Shown one piece after another: positions 23,683 through 38,200 of a stretch of DNA of 64,000 bases; the stretch's first letter is position 1, and each line of letters begins with the position of its first letter. The position numbers were made by a program, and so were the translations under genes. The DNA lies in the NCBI RefSeq assembly GCF_964199755.1, contig NC_133897.1:118863579-118927578 (forward strand), read 5' to 3'. The DNA comes from Larus michahellis. Its lineage: Eukaryota; Chordata; Aves; Charadriiformes; Laridae. Under the pieces are notes generated by a model, which saw nothing but the letters and a program-made list of their open reading frames with translations, was not told where the DNA came from and ran no database searches.

Positions 23683-24595
23683 TCTTTTATCCTTTTTTTC
23701 ATGTCTTTCCTTTTTCAGATAACCTGCTGAAATTAGTGACGCAGAGAGCATGAAATGCTTCTCATACCAGGGCTGAAGGCACTGGCAAACCAGCCTTGCA
23801 CAGAACTCACTGAACTGTTTTGTCAATGATTTTCACAGAATAGTATATTTTACATCATGCCGTATTCTGGGATGGGGCAATGGGGCAACCTGACTGCAGA
23901 ATTTGAAGCTGTAAGGCCATAGCGCTTCCTGGGGAGAAACTTATTTAGGGAGGGAGCTTCTACTGGGCGCAGTGCATAATCAACTAGTTCAATTCAATGC
24001 TGCAGGCAAGTCAAACCCTATGACTGGAAGTATTTCTGTTGGAAATTTTGAAATAATAGCACTCTTCCTTGCCATTACTTGAAAAAGAATAACCACGCTA
24101 TTGTGGTTATCATTAGCATATCATCATTAGCAACCGTATGAGCCAAGATGATGATCATTTCTCATTTTGCAAGGTACCACTGGCAGCTGAGAGAAGATGA
24201 GCACCCCTTTCTGCCTCTGCACGGTTGACCTAGGTTGCTAGTGGTTTATCCGTGGCTGAACTAAGGAAGAACTTCTGGAAGACATTTCAGACTTCAAAAG
24301 GGACAAGAATTACGGTGCATTTATGTTGTTACCCCCTATAAAACTTCACAATTTTATTTATGATACAACAATTCTTTCTTGCACTGACACTTTGTTTTCT
24401 TCCTCTTTAGACTAGAGCATACTGTTCAATTTTGAGATATGCAATTTAGTAAGGGAGTGTACCCCTGGAAATGATAACTGGAAGTAATAAATGATACGAC
24501 AGGTTGCACATGTTTTCATGTAGTAAAGTGCTTAATGACTGAGTGTTCGTTAACTGACCAAAAGTCACTGGACAGAAAGGCACAGGAGAACTAAA

Positions 24596-24655
24596 TAATG
24601 TGTTACCTAATGTGTTACCTAACTAACTAATGTGTTAACTAATGTGAGAACTAAC
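24596..24655. repeat. Imperfect tandem repeat around AATGTGTTACCT
   Basis: AATGTGTTACCT appears twice in a row, then diverged units (AACTAATGTGTTAACT, AATGTGAGAACT). It is a short local duplication with no coding signal. Confidence 0.8.
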
Positions 24656-27600
24656 TCTCAGATGTGATTATTCTGAATCTTCTCCCTCGATTACCAAGAG
24701 CAACTTCCAGTGAGTGATCAAAGCAAATTTTCATGTTGTTCTGAACTGCCTGCAATAGGAATTTTTACAGATGCGAGTCTGTTGCTGACATTTATTTCAT
24801 ACTTTGCAGGAAATAACCATGTAATGCGGTTAATTTGTAGATGCTGTGAGCTGGATTAACTGCTGAGATTAGGAATGCTTTTCACTGCTCAAAGCAGCGC
24901 TGAAGCAAACTCAGGCAGTTTCTGGAGGTATCCTCCAGCAGAACAAAAAAATCGTATAGTATAGAAGAGTTCATTTTAACATGCCCTTTTTATCTGAAAG
25001 CAGGTATGGCAGGAGAAAATGGGAGAATTCACTGATCCTCTTCTGCCAGGAGGCTCCTAAAACCTGCTAGCTTTTATTACATCATAGAAAAGCTTTTGGA
25101 TTTCTCTAGCTTTACAGAAGACAACTGCACACTGCAATAGCCAGCACACAACTGGATTGCGGCTAAAAGAGAAGAAACGTTCTTAACCAAGGTGTAAGTC
25201 ACCTGTATGTATACTTCTGAGTCTTACCAGATATGTGGTCTTAAACGAATATTTAGGCTTGTTTAATGCACTTTTTTGTTCTTGTGATTGAATCAGTTTT
25301 GTTTGGGTTTAGTTCCAAAATGATAAATTAGCTGCATGTGGAGAGTTTATAACTGTGAAAGTTATAGCTAATTCATGTCAGTTTAGTCCGCGATCTAGTT
25401 TTCACATCATTGTGAAACTGCAATCAGCTGAACTACTTTGTGCTTAAATGTATATATGCTCCTTATTGGATGGCCCAGATTGAGATTTATATTGGACGTA
25501 GAGTGGAAGCAACTGGAACATTAGAGAAAATTTTGTGCTTTGTTGGGAAGTTACTATAGCAAAATTCTCTCGTTGGGCTATTATTAAGATAAAACTACAG
25601 TACTGGCACATCCTCAGTAGAAAAATCTGCTTAAAAACAGAATAGAGAACTGAGCGCATTCATTGGTAGTACATGACATGACATTGTCCTTATTTGTTCT
25701 TAATCTTCCTTTTTTTTATAAAAGAGAAGTTGCAAATATACCATGGTGCTTGAACTGTTGTGTGCAAAATCAAGCAGGGTTATTGATGTTTTACTCCAAT
25801 ATTTTAGTTCTTACCTATTTCTTAGTTCTATATATTTTACTTATTTGTGATTCAACCCTGATTCATCCTTCTATGTTTACATACTGTGCCCCCATCAAAG
25901 TTAATAGTCAAACACCCATCAGCTCTACTGAAGTTAAGAGATTTCACAATGTATGTTTACATGTGATTTTTACTTACAAATCAGAATTCTTCACTCATAT
26001 AAATTCTGGCATTTTATTCCTAATCAGCATTTACTTTGTGCTGTCAAACTCTATACTGTCTTCCTAACATCATTTATGTAACACCTTCGTTTATTATGCA
26101 AATCTAAAGTTTGTAAGGTTTGGATAATGAAATTAAAAAAAAACCTGACTAGCAGAGATAAAAGAATTTGCAACAAATAAAGCTCACATGAGCTGAATTT
26201 ACATACACCAGGAGAATGAGCGTTCTCAGCCGGTTCCTTTTTCCTTATAGTAACATAAAAATGTGACTATTTACCTCCCCCCTCTGGACAGATTTGGTAG
26301 TAGAATGTAAGCAGTATTTAATGAAATCAAAAAGCATTTCTGATTTTTTTTTTTTTAATTCTTCTTTCAAAATTGTTAATAGCTTTTACATGCATTGCAT
26401 TTAAATGACATTCTTATTTATGCTTTCTGTGTAAATATTGCTTCCTTAACTCCGTGAATGTTATTTGTATCTGGTTTAAGCTCTTTGTGCTCCAGGATTA
26501 GATTCTGGTTCCAGAAAGGCATCAGTAATTACCTGGTGTATTAGCTTGCCCTGAAAAGACAGAACAAAGAATTTTAATTCCCTGTAGTAATTTGGGCCAC
26601 TTCCTGACCTTCAGGGTCTTTTTTTTGCCTAATTGATTTGATTTGAGCTTTACATGTTTTCGTTTACTATCTATAGTTCACAAAGGCAGAACTGATGGAC
26701 CAAAGGTTAGATTTAGTAACCATTTTAAATATCAAAGTTCATGCATTGCTGTGAAGAGTATCAGTTTGGGATACACCTCACTATTAGGAAAAGCAAGGTT
26801 CAGTTATGTACTAAAAGAAGACCCGAAATATTTCAGTAAACCCTACTATGCGGTATCCCAAGTTTGAAAGCTATTGTTATATATTTCATATCCTACTTTA
26901 ATAGAATTTTTATTTCAGGCAGACAAAGAAATTAATTAGCTGTTAAATACTCCTGTGCATCATATCAATTCAGATACTCTGTTATTAATTTAGTACACGT
27001 AAACATGTTGGAGATTCATTAACCACATTTGTCTCCATTTCAATATAATACAATTTATCACAAACAGAACTGACAATGAAAGAAAATGACAGAGTCCTCA
27101 GAAATCTGTCAGAGACGTCTACAGTTCATACAGATGTTGTGATTTATTCTTTGTGTCTTTCTATCCAGTACAGTTTCTTCCTGGCCCAATGGTAGGTTGC
27201 TAAACTCCTTCATATCCGTGCTTTTCTATGGATTATAGACAACAGTCATAAAAAGTGTCAATAACAACTTTAAGTTATTTAATAGCAAAGAATGTGTATA
27301 GTCATGTCAACTTGTTTGTTCATCTAAGTCAAAATTGCAACTTATAAAGCACAAGCACTATATAGAGATTGCTTAGAAATCTCAGAATGCTCTGAAAGTT
27401 AAAAAATGTCTTGTAGCTTCATAGTTCTCTCTTTAAATTTATAGGGGAATTTAGTATTAGGATGAAGAAGTGCAGCACCATCTTTTCTATGTCCTTGTAG
27501 ATTAGACCTTTCTGGCATATGCTTTCTTGGCAGATGCTTAGCTTGGGATTTACTGTAACTCCCAAGTCATTTCTGTGGAACTGCTCTGTAACCAGTAGTT

Positions 27601-28449
27601 CTCCGTCCTGAATGTATGCAAATACAGTCCTGGGGTTTTTGTGTCTGTTTTTTGAGAAAGTGTCCCCTGTTTGCCACAATCATTCTGAACTGTCACCCTG
27701 TTTTCCAGAGCAGGTGCAGATTCTCACGGCTTTTGAGAAAGCGGAAAACAAAGCTTACCTTGAATTCTTCACAACTAAGTCAGTATAAAAACCCTTTGGA
27801 AGAAAAGATATGAGCTGCAAACAAGGTGGCACCCATACTTCGCACTCAAGCAAAGAGATTTTTATTGATCAGTGCTGTCTTTACAAGAGATACATAAAAC
27901 TTATCGATGTTAAATAAATGAACTGCATTTCTAGAACTGAAATGAAAACTGCTTGGAACACCCATGATTTTTTTTCAATCCTTTTTTAGAAGAAATTATG
28001 TAGTTCTAAGAATACCAGTCACTCATTTTGAGTGACATAAATGCAAGGTAAAAATGACAGTATCTGTAAAATTGCTACTGAAATATAACTGCTTATACAC
28101 TTTATTTTAAAAATAGTATGTAATGAATAAGGCAAAAATACTACCTGACAAGCGTAATCTTGATTCTGTGGCAATGCATGACAGTAGTAGATTTTCTAAC
28201 AATGTATTAATGCTACATCTTGACCCAGTTACTGTAAAAATATGCTGTTTCCTTTACCTGGGCCAGCAATTAAACCTAACCTGGAAACAAGATCACTTAA
28301 GACCACTCCTTCTTCCAGAAACAGGCCAAGAATGGTCGAGGGGAACTGCATGGCAGCGCACGGGGGATGAAAGGCCTAGGACGAACTACTGCAGTAGTTG
28401 TTTGGGGCTGGGATGTTGCTATGCTTTGGCGCCCGTGGGCTTCTCTGGG

Positions 28450-29250
28450 CCATGGGATGGTCCTGCTCCGAGGTAACACTGCTTGTACCTAAGAAACGCA
28501 GGCCGCAGGAAGGGAAGGTGGCGGGTGCGGAGATGAGCCAGGCAAGCGCTGCCAGTCCTGAGAGAACCGGAGCCAAGGGGCAGGGCAGGGAGGGCGATGC
28601 AGCGCCTGGCACAGAAGCAGCAACCGTTACATGGATGCTCCGCCATCTCGGCTTGGGACGGGCGTCACCGGGCCCGGCTGGAGCGGACCCGGCCCTGCCC
28701 TGAGGGCGGGCGAGCTGAGCCCGCCTCTCCCGCAGGAATCTCCCTGAGAAGCCTCCTCTGCCCTTTCGATCCTCTCGCCAATTGAGCTCCGCGACAAATC
28801 AGCAGCCGCAGGGGGAAAAGAGAAGCCCCGCCACCACCCAAACACCACCCGACGCCTCAGCGTCCCACTGCGGGGCACCGCGCCTGCGTCCGCCCCGGGC
28901 GGGCAGGGGGAGCTGGCGGAAGGGAGGGCGGGCAGCTTCACCCCCGCCACTGCGCAAACTCCCCCCGCGGCGCATGCGCAGGAGGCCCGGCTCCGTGCGG
29001 CCGCCCGGTCTGTCCCCTCCCCGCCCCCCCTTGCCTTCCCTCAGGTACCGATGGCGGCGGGCGAGACGGAGGCGGCCCAGCAACAAGTGAGCGGCGGTGG
29101 GGATGAGGAGGGTGAGGGGCGTCACGGCCTCCTGGGGCAGGCAGCGTGAGCGCCGCCTCGCAAGTGGTGGCTTTTAGGTGGCTTCTGGTGAAGCCCGGCC
29201 CTGTGAGGAGCTCCGTGCCCGGCGGCCGCCGTGCCGACCCGGCGCTGGCG
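28450..29250 (+). promoter_or_regulatory. IMPACT: CpG island, IMPACT promoter and first exon
   Basis: CpG-dense block of about 0.8 kb containing the IMPACT start codon (29051) and its first donor. The core before the ATG has GC-box-like stretches (CCCCGCCCCCC near 29019) and the motif TGCGCATGCGCA (28968-28981 region), which fits an NRF1-type site. No TATA box was seen. Transcription probably starts a short distance before 29051. Confidence 0.75.
29051..29086 (+). CDS. IMPACT: IMPACT exon 1 (residues 1-12)
   Basis: [12 protein letters not shown], donor CAA|gtgagc, inside the CpG island. It is short and weakly conserved, as in other vertebrates. Confidence 0.9.
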
Positions 29251-32200
29251 GCCTCGACTTTATTCAGGCACCAACGGGAGACTGCACATTTGCACCATTT
29301 CAGGTGGCTAATTTCTAGGTGGCAGGTGGCTCTGCGGTTTTTATGGGAGTTTGCTATATAACTTCATCCACTCTTCCTCGTTAAGAGCTAGTACCGGAGC
29401 CTTGGGGGTCTTTCCCCTGCAGGGGGATGACCCCGCCATGAGCAGCACAGGGTGGGAGCTGCAGGGGTGTGTTGTAGCTGCACCATGTCACTTTGCTCAC
29501 CTTGTCTCTGCTGAGAATTACAGGATTATCCATAGGAATGCAAAAGCTGGTGCGTGTACGGAAGAACTGAGCAAAGTTTATTTCTGCTGTGAATCGGGGC
29601 TGAATCCACAATATTTATGGCCTTCCAGCGTAGCGAATCTTGTCACATCTGTAAATAAGCTGTAGAAGAGCTAAGACTTAAAACTGTGATTAGCCCACAA
29701 GGCTCTGGGCTGTGGGGGAGTTTGTTTATTTATTTTTGCATAATGCTTTTTCTAGATTGATGAAATCGAAGCTCTTTCATCCATATATGGTGAAGATTGG
29801 TGTGTTGTTGATGAAGATGAAAAAATCTACTGCATTAAGATTAATGATTGTCTGGATCAACCAAAATGGACCCTCTGTCTGCAGGTATAGTGGTATAAAA
29901 GAGTTTGGCATAGAATTTGTAGTTGGACTGATGCAGGCAAGATCTTGTGCCTGCATGAAGCCCTTTTGAATAGGATTTGTTGTCTACTCGGATGAAGGAG
30001 CTTTCGGATTGGAGTCTGTGATAGACTTCTCAGTGATTGTTCATAGAATCTGTTGTGTTGGAAGGGACCTTTAAAGGTTGTCTAGTCCAATGCCCCTGCA
30101 GTAAGCAGGGACATCTTCAACCAAATCAGGTTGCTCAGAGTCTCATCAAGCCTGGCCTTGAATGTCTCCAGGGATGGGGCCTCCACCCACCTCTGGGCAA
30201 CCTGTGCCAGTGTCTCACCACCCTCATTGTAAAGAACTTCTTCTGTGCGTCAGTGTGCTTGTGGCATTTTCAGTAGTTACATATCCTAATTCCACACTAG
30301 AGAAAAATTAATTTCAGTGTCTTTCTCTAAAGACCAATTTTTAAAATATCTTTTACATCGACTTTGTGTAGGGCACCGCTGCTGCAGTTGCTTATAGATT
30401 TACTTTCTGGAAAGCATGGAGACAAAACAAAGTTCAGATGAACTTAACTGAGTAACTTGCTACTTTATGTTTACAGACCTCAGAACAATAAGTTTACTTA
30501 GTGGAAGAAGCACTGAGGTGTCTACTTAAGGAAGTGCAGTTCCACTTAAACAAGTCCAGTAGCCATGCATGCAGCTGCTTTCAAATTTCTTCTGCACTTT
30601 ATTTTGCATGACACTTCATCCACAAAAATTGCACCATGAAATATAATATTTGTATGCATTACCATTAAAGACATTCATATTTTCTTGTCATTCTGTAACA
30701 ACATAGCCAACTATTTTCTTCATTTGTAGCACTGATTGTAGTCCTGGTGCTCAGTGTCAGGGTACATCAGTAAAGCTCAGCTAGCTGCGAGTAGTCATCC
30801 AGTGAATACTTACCCTCAGTTTCTTTCAGGTGATTTTGCCGCCAGGATATCCAGCTGCAGAGCCACCTATTTATCAACTAAAGTAAGTGAGGTTTCTTGC
30901 TGAGAGTTGTTTCCCTTCAAACATTTGTGTTTCCTTTCAAACATTTGTATTTCCTTTCTGAATTACCACTGTTAGTTGTTTACAGTGTAAGTTGAAGTTT
31001 AGTTGACTCCTTGAATTAAATTATACTGGGGATGGTGGCCGTTTCAAACAAGCATATTCTATCCCTTTCCGCGGGTTAGCCTCATGGAGCTCCTCTGACA
31101 CTTTGCTATCTTCACTCATGTGTAATTCTTGCAGCATTATTTTGTGGTGAGGCAGCAGTTAGACTGTGGAGGTATAGTGACTGCTGCCTGTTGTGTTGGG
31201 CACTGATGTCTCATCGCTTCCTTGGGTGTACCCCTCTTGTCTGGATCCTTGTTTCAGATTGCAAGGCATGCTTTCAATCTGAGCACTAACTCTTGTTGGG
31301 ATGGAGCCATAGCATGTGCCATTTTCCTGTTTTCCTTCCCTGCTCTCCCCTTGTCTCCTGACATGTAAACAAGATGGGAATGGAGATGTGTAAGCCAGGT
31401 CCCTGATTTGGATGACAGAGGGACCTGCAGGGCATGACACACAGCATATCTACTGGGATTTGGTCAGCAGTATTGACAAGGCAATACAAAATAGTTCAGG
31501 TAAATTGGAGGCAAAGTTTGTATTTTAATATGAGACCAGGAGGATACAGGTTCAGAACTGAAGGGTCATTCTGAATATAAGAGGTACTATGGTGCTGAAG
31601 GAGTTGGAAAGGTAAGCTAATAATCCATAAGGTGGCTCTTGAGTCACAGTGGCCTACTGTGAAAAACAAGTCTGGCTTTCTTACCTGAGGCAAGAAAAGG
31701 CAGCCCAAGTTAGGAGTCTTGAAGGAGGACTGGGCAATCATGCTTTTGCCAAGATGTTTACAACTGGAATTTTGTTAAGTGTGAATGATTGGCTGTGTTT
31801 TATTTTGAAGGTGTTTATCACATTTCTATTAAAATGAATGTGTTGAGATGTTGGGGTCAGTGTATGCGCACAATTTTCATTGTATTTCTTTTCATTCTAG
31901 TGCTCCTTGGCTTCGAGGACAAGATTATGTGGAACTAGCAAATAGCTTGGAAGAAATATATGTGTAAGTTAGAGACTGCGGAATATAGTAAAAGGAGACA
32001 GTGTCTTTTCAGTTTCATGCACTGCTCAATGTATGTTTTTAAGTATGTGAACTAGTAGTTGTGAAGTGATTGTTGCAATAGACGTAAAACAGCAAGTTTC
32101 TTTTATAAATCAGTTAAAGATGACACGTATTTACTAAGCATTTTGCAAGAAAAAGTTGTGTTACACTCTGATAAATTTCTTTTATATTGTTTAGACCTGG

Positions 32201-35200
32201 TGTTCTATAAGGATAGAAGTCTTCATTTTGACTTCTAATAGAATAGACTCCCTTTAGAATCTATGAGATTGCCTATGAATTGATGCTATAAAGTATGAGA
32301 TTTCTGGATCTATTCTGCATTTGAATGTTAAACAGCAGGATGTGAAAGCATTTGTGTCTTATAGCGTAAGTGGGAAAACAGTTTTTCTTAAAAGATGGCT
32401 AAGGGATAACTAGGTTTTAAGACAAATTAAACACATGTAGAATCTATTAACTAGAATCTGTAACATAGCGGACTGTTTATTATCACAGTGTGCAGCTAAC
32501 AACAGTGCATAATGAATGCATGAGAATAAATGGAACGTTTAGAAATACTCAAATTATGTGTTTTTGAATTGCTGTGAAATTGGGGTAGTAAATGTAGTAA
32601 TTTTATATGGCTTATTTGATTCTTTTAGATCCCAAGGATAATATAAACTAAATTAAATGAAAATATGTCACAAGGAAGCACAGTCATGCCCAAAATACTG
32701 CAATCTGAATATCTTGCATAAGAAATGTTTTTTTTCATGCCATAAAGTAAGGAAGAGAGCACTTAGCTTGCATGAGGTTTTTTTTATCTAATTATTCAGC
32801 TACTTTGATTAACTGGGTTTCTGATCTAATTAAGCAACAGATAATTTAAGCAAGTAAAATTGAATCTGAAGTGTTAAAAACGCACAAGCATTTTAAATGA
32901 AAAGTTCTATGGGATCATATTAACCGCAGTTGTTCAGTGGAGCAAAAAGAACAGAGATTTTCCTTAACTCTGTCCAGATTCATAGGATTTGCTGGAGTCT
33001 CTGCCAGAGGTAGGGCTGCTGTAGGTGGGTCTTCAAATGTCCTGAACATCTGGCTCAAGTTGCCACGTGAGGACTGTGAGGAGAAATAGCATGGTTGTGA
33101 AGGAGTTTTTTCTTTTGCTTTTCTTTCCCCCTGCAGTCTAGTAGGCTGTTCAATTGTGCTTGTTAGATTAGTCCCTTGAAGCTGTTCTGTCTGTATCAGT
33201 TGCTGTTCAGAGCCCTCGCTGGTCTCCTGTCATTTCTGTTTGTTCAGCAGGAAATGAATGTGTTTGTACTTTATGCCATATATGTCATTTTAGGCTGTTC
33301 AAAAACCTTCTGGAGTAGTCACTGATACGCACAGTGTTTGTAAAAGCTTTTTATCTATCCAATGTCTAAATAGTTATCAGATAAACAGAGGTGCTCTGCT
33401 TCGTTTACATTCTGTGTTTTACCAGGTTTCTAGTCCCTAGTGATCCAAATTACATAGTTCCGTAATCTGAAACAATATGAACTATATTGTCAGTCACTAT
33501 GTTTTCTTGAGGAGGTGGAAAAAGCACATAGTTGTAGATCACAAGTCTGTTTTGGGAGACCCAAACTTCTGAAAAATGTAGCAAATGTTTGGGTTTGGTT
33601 TATTTTGGTTTTTTTTTTGCTTTTGTTTTCCCCCAGGTATTCTTCTGGTAAGACTTTTATTCAATACAAACCTTTATTTCATGACTTAAATACAAGTGAC
33701 GAGAAAAATAGCAGCATAGAAAGGTAACCTTTCAGACTAAGTGTAATTTGCAAATAGATAGAAACTGAAATGGTGTTATAGCTGAAGAAATTGCTGTTTC
33801 CTTGCACAAAATGGAGAAATCTTATTCGTTGTCTAATCTCTCTCATTCCATCATTAGATTCATACATAGAATGTGTAAAGTTGGAAGGGACCTTAAAGAT
33901 CATCTTGTTCCAACTCCCCCTGCCATGGGCAGGGACACCTCCCACTAGACCAGGTTGCTCAAAGCCCCATCCTCACCATCCTTACAGTAAAGAATTTTTT
34001 CCTAGTACCTAATCTAAATCTACCTTCTTTCAGTATTAAAACAAATATAATTCTTCATGTATTAAAGTAGTGCTTCTGTATGGTAAGAAGCAGCATGGAA
34101 TCAGGGCATTGAATTATTCTGGAGTCTGTCCGCATTTTGAAGAGAGAGCTACAAGTTTATAAATTCCTAATTTTTGCTTGAATATTTTTCTGAAAATATG
34201 TATATTTGCTGGAATTTCTGATGGCATTCAGCAATAGTGCTGTATATATTAAGCAAAGTAATAGTTTAAAGAAGTAATTTCATCACTGACATGTACTTAT
34301 GTGGTGCCCCAGATGGTGGCAGTAAGAATAAAATTAATGGGAAACCATGAGTTAGCTACGGCCCTAAGTCTTTAGTTTTGCTTTTAAGACAAACATGCAC
34401 AGTTCGTAAGCATACTGAAATATAATTGTGAAGACAACTTTTCAGGACACCATTTTAAATATATTTTGGGTTGTTTGGATTCTGCTGCACATTAAGGCAG
34501 TGTTTCTTAACTCTGAATATGCACATTAAAAAAACTGTTCATCCCATCCTCCTGCAGTACCTTAAAACACACCTGTGCCCCCTGAGTAAGGACTCCTAGA
34601 CCTAAATTCTTACCTTCCTGTCCTATAGGACTGCTTGTTACCCAAACTCTAGCATATCAGTCCCATGCTCCACGGTGTCTGCTGCCACTGACTTACTATC
34701 ATGGTCCAATAAGATCAACTTCTGCTGTGTGTGCACCAACTGATGAGAGGAAAGAGAAGTAGAGCTGTTCCAAGGAAGAGGCCCCATCCCAAGCATTACT
34801 CTGCAACCACAGAGCAAATGAAGGAGCTCACCACTGGCAGTACAGTACTTCTTGTAGAAAAAAAACTGATCCAGAGCAAGCTCTAGGCCTAGACATCCTG
34901 GCTTAGTATTCTATTGAAAATGCTGAGGATTGTCCAGCTTACTCTTCTCACAGTTGCTTTCCATTTCTTTGGTGGCCAGAAAATTTCCGTCAGTTGCCTG
35001 TTTTCCTCCAGCATTGATGCTTTTAATGTTAAAAAAAAAAATTAAAAGAAAAAAAAAAAGCAGGCCTCAAAGAGTATATAATGATGCAGATATTAAGTGT
35101 TTCACCCAGTGAACTACTGAGATAGAATGTTCCACAAACCTGTCTAAGCTCTTTATCTCACTAGATTATAATGTTCTATTTCTGCATGTCTGAAATCTCT

Positions 35201-38200
35201 GTGTTATTTGGTGTACTTTCCAAGTAAAATCCGCAAAAATGATTCTTCATTCACTGTGAGTTTTAACTTCCAGACAGAACCTTGGTGAAAGTATACTTTA
35301 TTTATGGGTGGAGAAGATACGAGAAGTTCTGATTGAAAAGGCACAGTCGTCAGATCCAGGTATTTCAGAAAATACACAGGTTTTTCAATTTACTTCTTGT
35401 TCAACTGCAAAGTAAGACTCCAATTTTGTACTGGATCTAAATAGCAGAAAACAACAGTCTCCAGTGTCATGGCTTGTTGTTTTCACAGAATCACAGAGTG
35501 GTAGGGGTTGGAAGGGACCTTCGGAGATCATCTAGTCCAACCCCCCTGCCAGAGCAGGGTCACCTAGAGCAGGCTGGACAGGAATGCATCCAAGTGGGTT
35601 TTGAATATCTCCAGAGAAGGAGACTCCACCACCTCTCTGCGCAGGCTTTTCCAGTGCTCTGGCACCCTCACAGTAAAGAAGTTTTTCTTCATGTTGAGAT
35701 GGAACTTCCTATGTTCCAGTTTGTGCCCGTTGCCCCTTGTCCTGTTGCCGGGTGGCACTGAAAAGAGTGTCCCCATCCTCTTGACACCCACCCTTTAGAT
35801 ATTTATAAGCATTGATGACGTCCTGTCTCAGTCTTCTCTTCTCCAGGCTAAACAGACCCAGGTCTCTCAGCCTTTCCTCGTAAGAGAGGTGTTCCATTCC
35901 CTTAATCGTCTTTGTAGCCCTCCGCTGGACTTTTACCATCAATTCCCTGTCCTTCTTGAACTGGGGGGCCCAGAACTGGACACGGTACCCCAGATGTGGC
36001 CTCACCAGGGCAGAGTAGAAGGGGAGGATGACCTCCCTCGACCTGCTGGCCATGCTCTTTTTAATGCAGCCCAGGATGCCATTGGCCTTCTTGGCTACAA
36101 GGGGACATTACTGCCTCATTGTCAGCTTGTCCACCAGGACTCCCAGGCCTCTCTGTGCAGAGCTGCTTTCCAGCAGGTCAGCCCCTAACCTATACTGGTG
36201 CATGAGGTTATTCGTCCTGACGTGCAGGACCCTACACTTGCCCTTGTTGAACTTCATTAGGTTCATCTCCACGCATCTCTCTAGTCTCTCCAGGTCTCGC
36301 TGTCTGGCTGCACACCTTCTGGTGTGTCAACCACTCCTCCCAGTTTTGTATCCTCAGCACTCTGTCCCCTCATCCATGTTGTTGATGAATATGTTGAACA
36401 AGACTGGACCCAGTACTGACCCCCGGGGAACACCAATGCTGACAATATTGGAAGTTTGTTGCGTATTTTGACAGCAACTTTGTGGTTTCTACTTAATACA
36501 TCTAATGATTTTTCTAGGCCTTTTGAACACGCTATATGATCCCTCCGCTTTTTTTATTGAAAATACCTATGTTATAAAAACTGTATCATCACCACATCAT
36601 AGGCCCTGTAAATAGGAAATTAGATTGTGATATATTAACTTGACTGTATGGTAGATTCCCTCTAAATCCAATTACCAGGGCACTAACTGTGGGTGATATT
36701 TACTCTTTTGATATTGACTTTTTTTTGTATGTCCTATGCATGAAGGAAAAGAGGATTTTGGGAAAACCAGAGTGGTTGAAACATGTCCAGAGAGGTGTTT
36801 CAAATACAATGACTTTATAACCTCATGAAGTAGCATTGAACAACAGCTCTACGTTTTTCCCCAAATGACCAATAAATAACTGGAGTTCTTGTGAAACATC
36901 AGATTATTTTGGTCTTTAAATTCAGATTAAATTAATGGGAGCCTTGTAAATGTTTAATGGAAATGGTAAACATTATTGTTCTTTTCTTCTTAATTAGTAT
37001 TGAAACAGAAGATATTATGAAAGGATCCCACAGTATGAGTATTTTATTCGTAATTCTAAGCAAGATTTTAGTGAATATGGGACTAAGAGTTTCTGGGTAT
37101 TGTTGTAATTAATGTTCTTATTCTGCATTTCATAATTCTTAACAGCAAACTGATTTGAACTGAAAAGATAGATTTTTGAGAAAAAGAATTTGAAATTTTG
37201 TCATACTTGTCTGACAAAAAATGTGTAATAAATTCTACTACTTATATCTTAATAGAACCAGATATTAAGAAAACCAGTGAAGAAGTTGATGAAGATGATG
37301 GAGATGATTTTCTTCTAGACTATCAGCCCATTCAGGAAGATCCAATTAAAATTGTAAATTACATTACATCTGAAAGTCAAGAAGGTAAAAAATATGCCCT
37401 TGTTAATTCTGATGAAATAGTTTAGAAGAGAGAGGCCATAAGATTCTGTTTTTTCACTCAGCTTTTGAGTAAAATTAATAACATTAAAATTGCAATAAAG
37501 ATTAATAACAATCATTAAAAAACCCAACTCTTTTTTTGATGGTTCTGTATGTCATCTTGTGTACTTAACTTTGACAAATCCGTTGTTTTAAAGTTGGGGC
37601 ATTTGTTACTTATGTAGCTATATACATTGTTTCAGTACCATTAAAAGAAAACAAATGCTTCCTTGTTTGTGATCAGTAGATGAAGAATTGCCATCCATAC
37701 ATCATGGAAACCCAATCACAGATCGAAGGAGTACTTTCCAGGCACATCTGGCTCCTGTGGTGACACCCAGACAAGTTAGTAGAGATCAGTTTGACTCTTT
37801 TTGTTTGTACTTTGAGCATGACAAAATATTAGTGAAATACTTGGGATTAGCTGAATATGTCTGTCTGTCTGTCTTTGCATCTTTGTGTGATAATATTGTC
37901 TGAGTAGTTGTCAGTTTCTCGCTTTCACTATCAGTTAAATAGAAGTGGGTAGATATTACTATTCTTTACCATTAAGTGCATTAGATGTCAGACAGAGTAA
38001 GAATGTTGAAATTTGACTTTTGGATGTTGGCAAGTTTATCATAAGATATTTGGAAGCTACTGACTCCGCTATGCGTTACTTGGAAAAGGAATTAAAATGA
38101 GGTTATAAATGTTTTCCCTCCTTCAGAAAGTCATTCTGTTGAAAAATACTCTTGGATAATGCATAAGTAAACCTTTATTGAGACCTAAGTGAGAAGAGTA

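Larger units (their letters stand above)
21251..28449. other. Intergenic region between divergent OSBPL1A and IMPACT
   Basis: About 7 kb between the two islands. It contains one CR1 3' fragment (23215-23682) and an imperfect tandem repeat (24596-24655). An AATAAA occurs at the TTAAATAAAAG stretch near 22375-22383, but no gene could be attached to it. No exon or RNA gene was recognised. Confidence 0.7.
29087..35273 (+). other. IMPACT introns 1-4
   Basis: Intron 1 (29087-29755) leaves the CpG island quickly and shows no tandem CpG repeat. Intron 2 (29885-30829) has a CR1 fragment at 30041. Intron 3 (30883-31900) has a period-20 tandem repeat at its start. Intron 4 (31964-35273) has a CR1 fragment at 33858 and A-rich tracts near 35029-35060. 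Confidence 0.75.

Noticed and set aside
24596-24655. Possible CRISPR-like or satellite array
   Set aside because: Units are short, imperfect and directly adjacent with no spacers. It is a simple local duplication.
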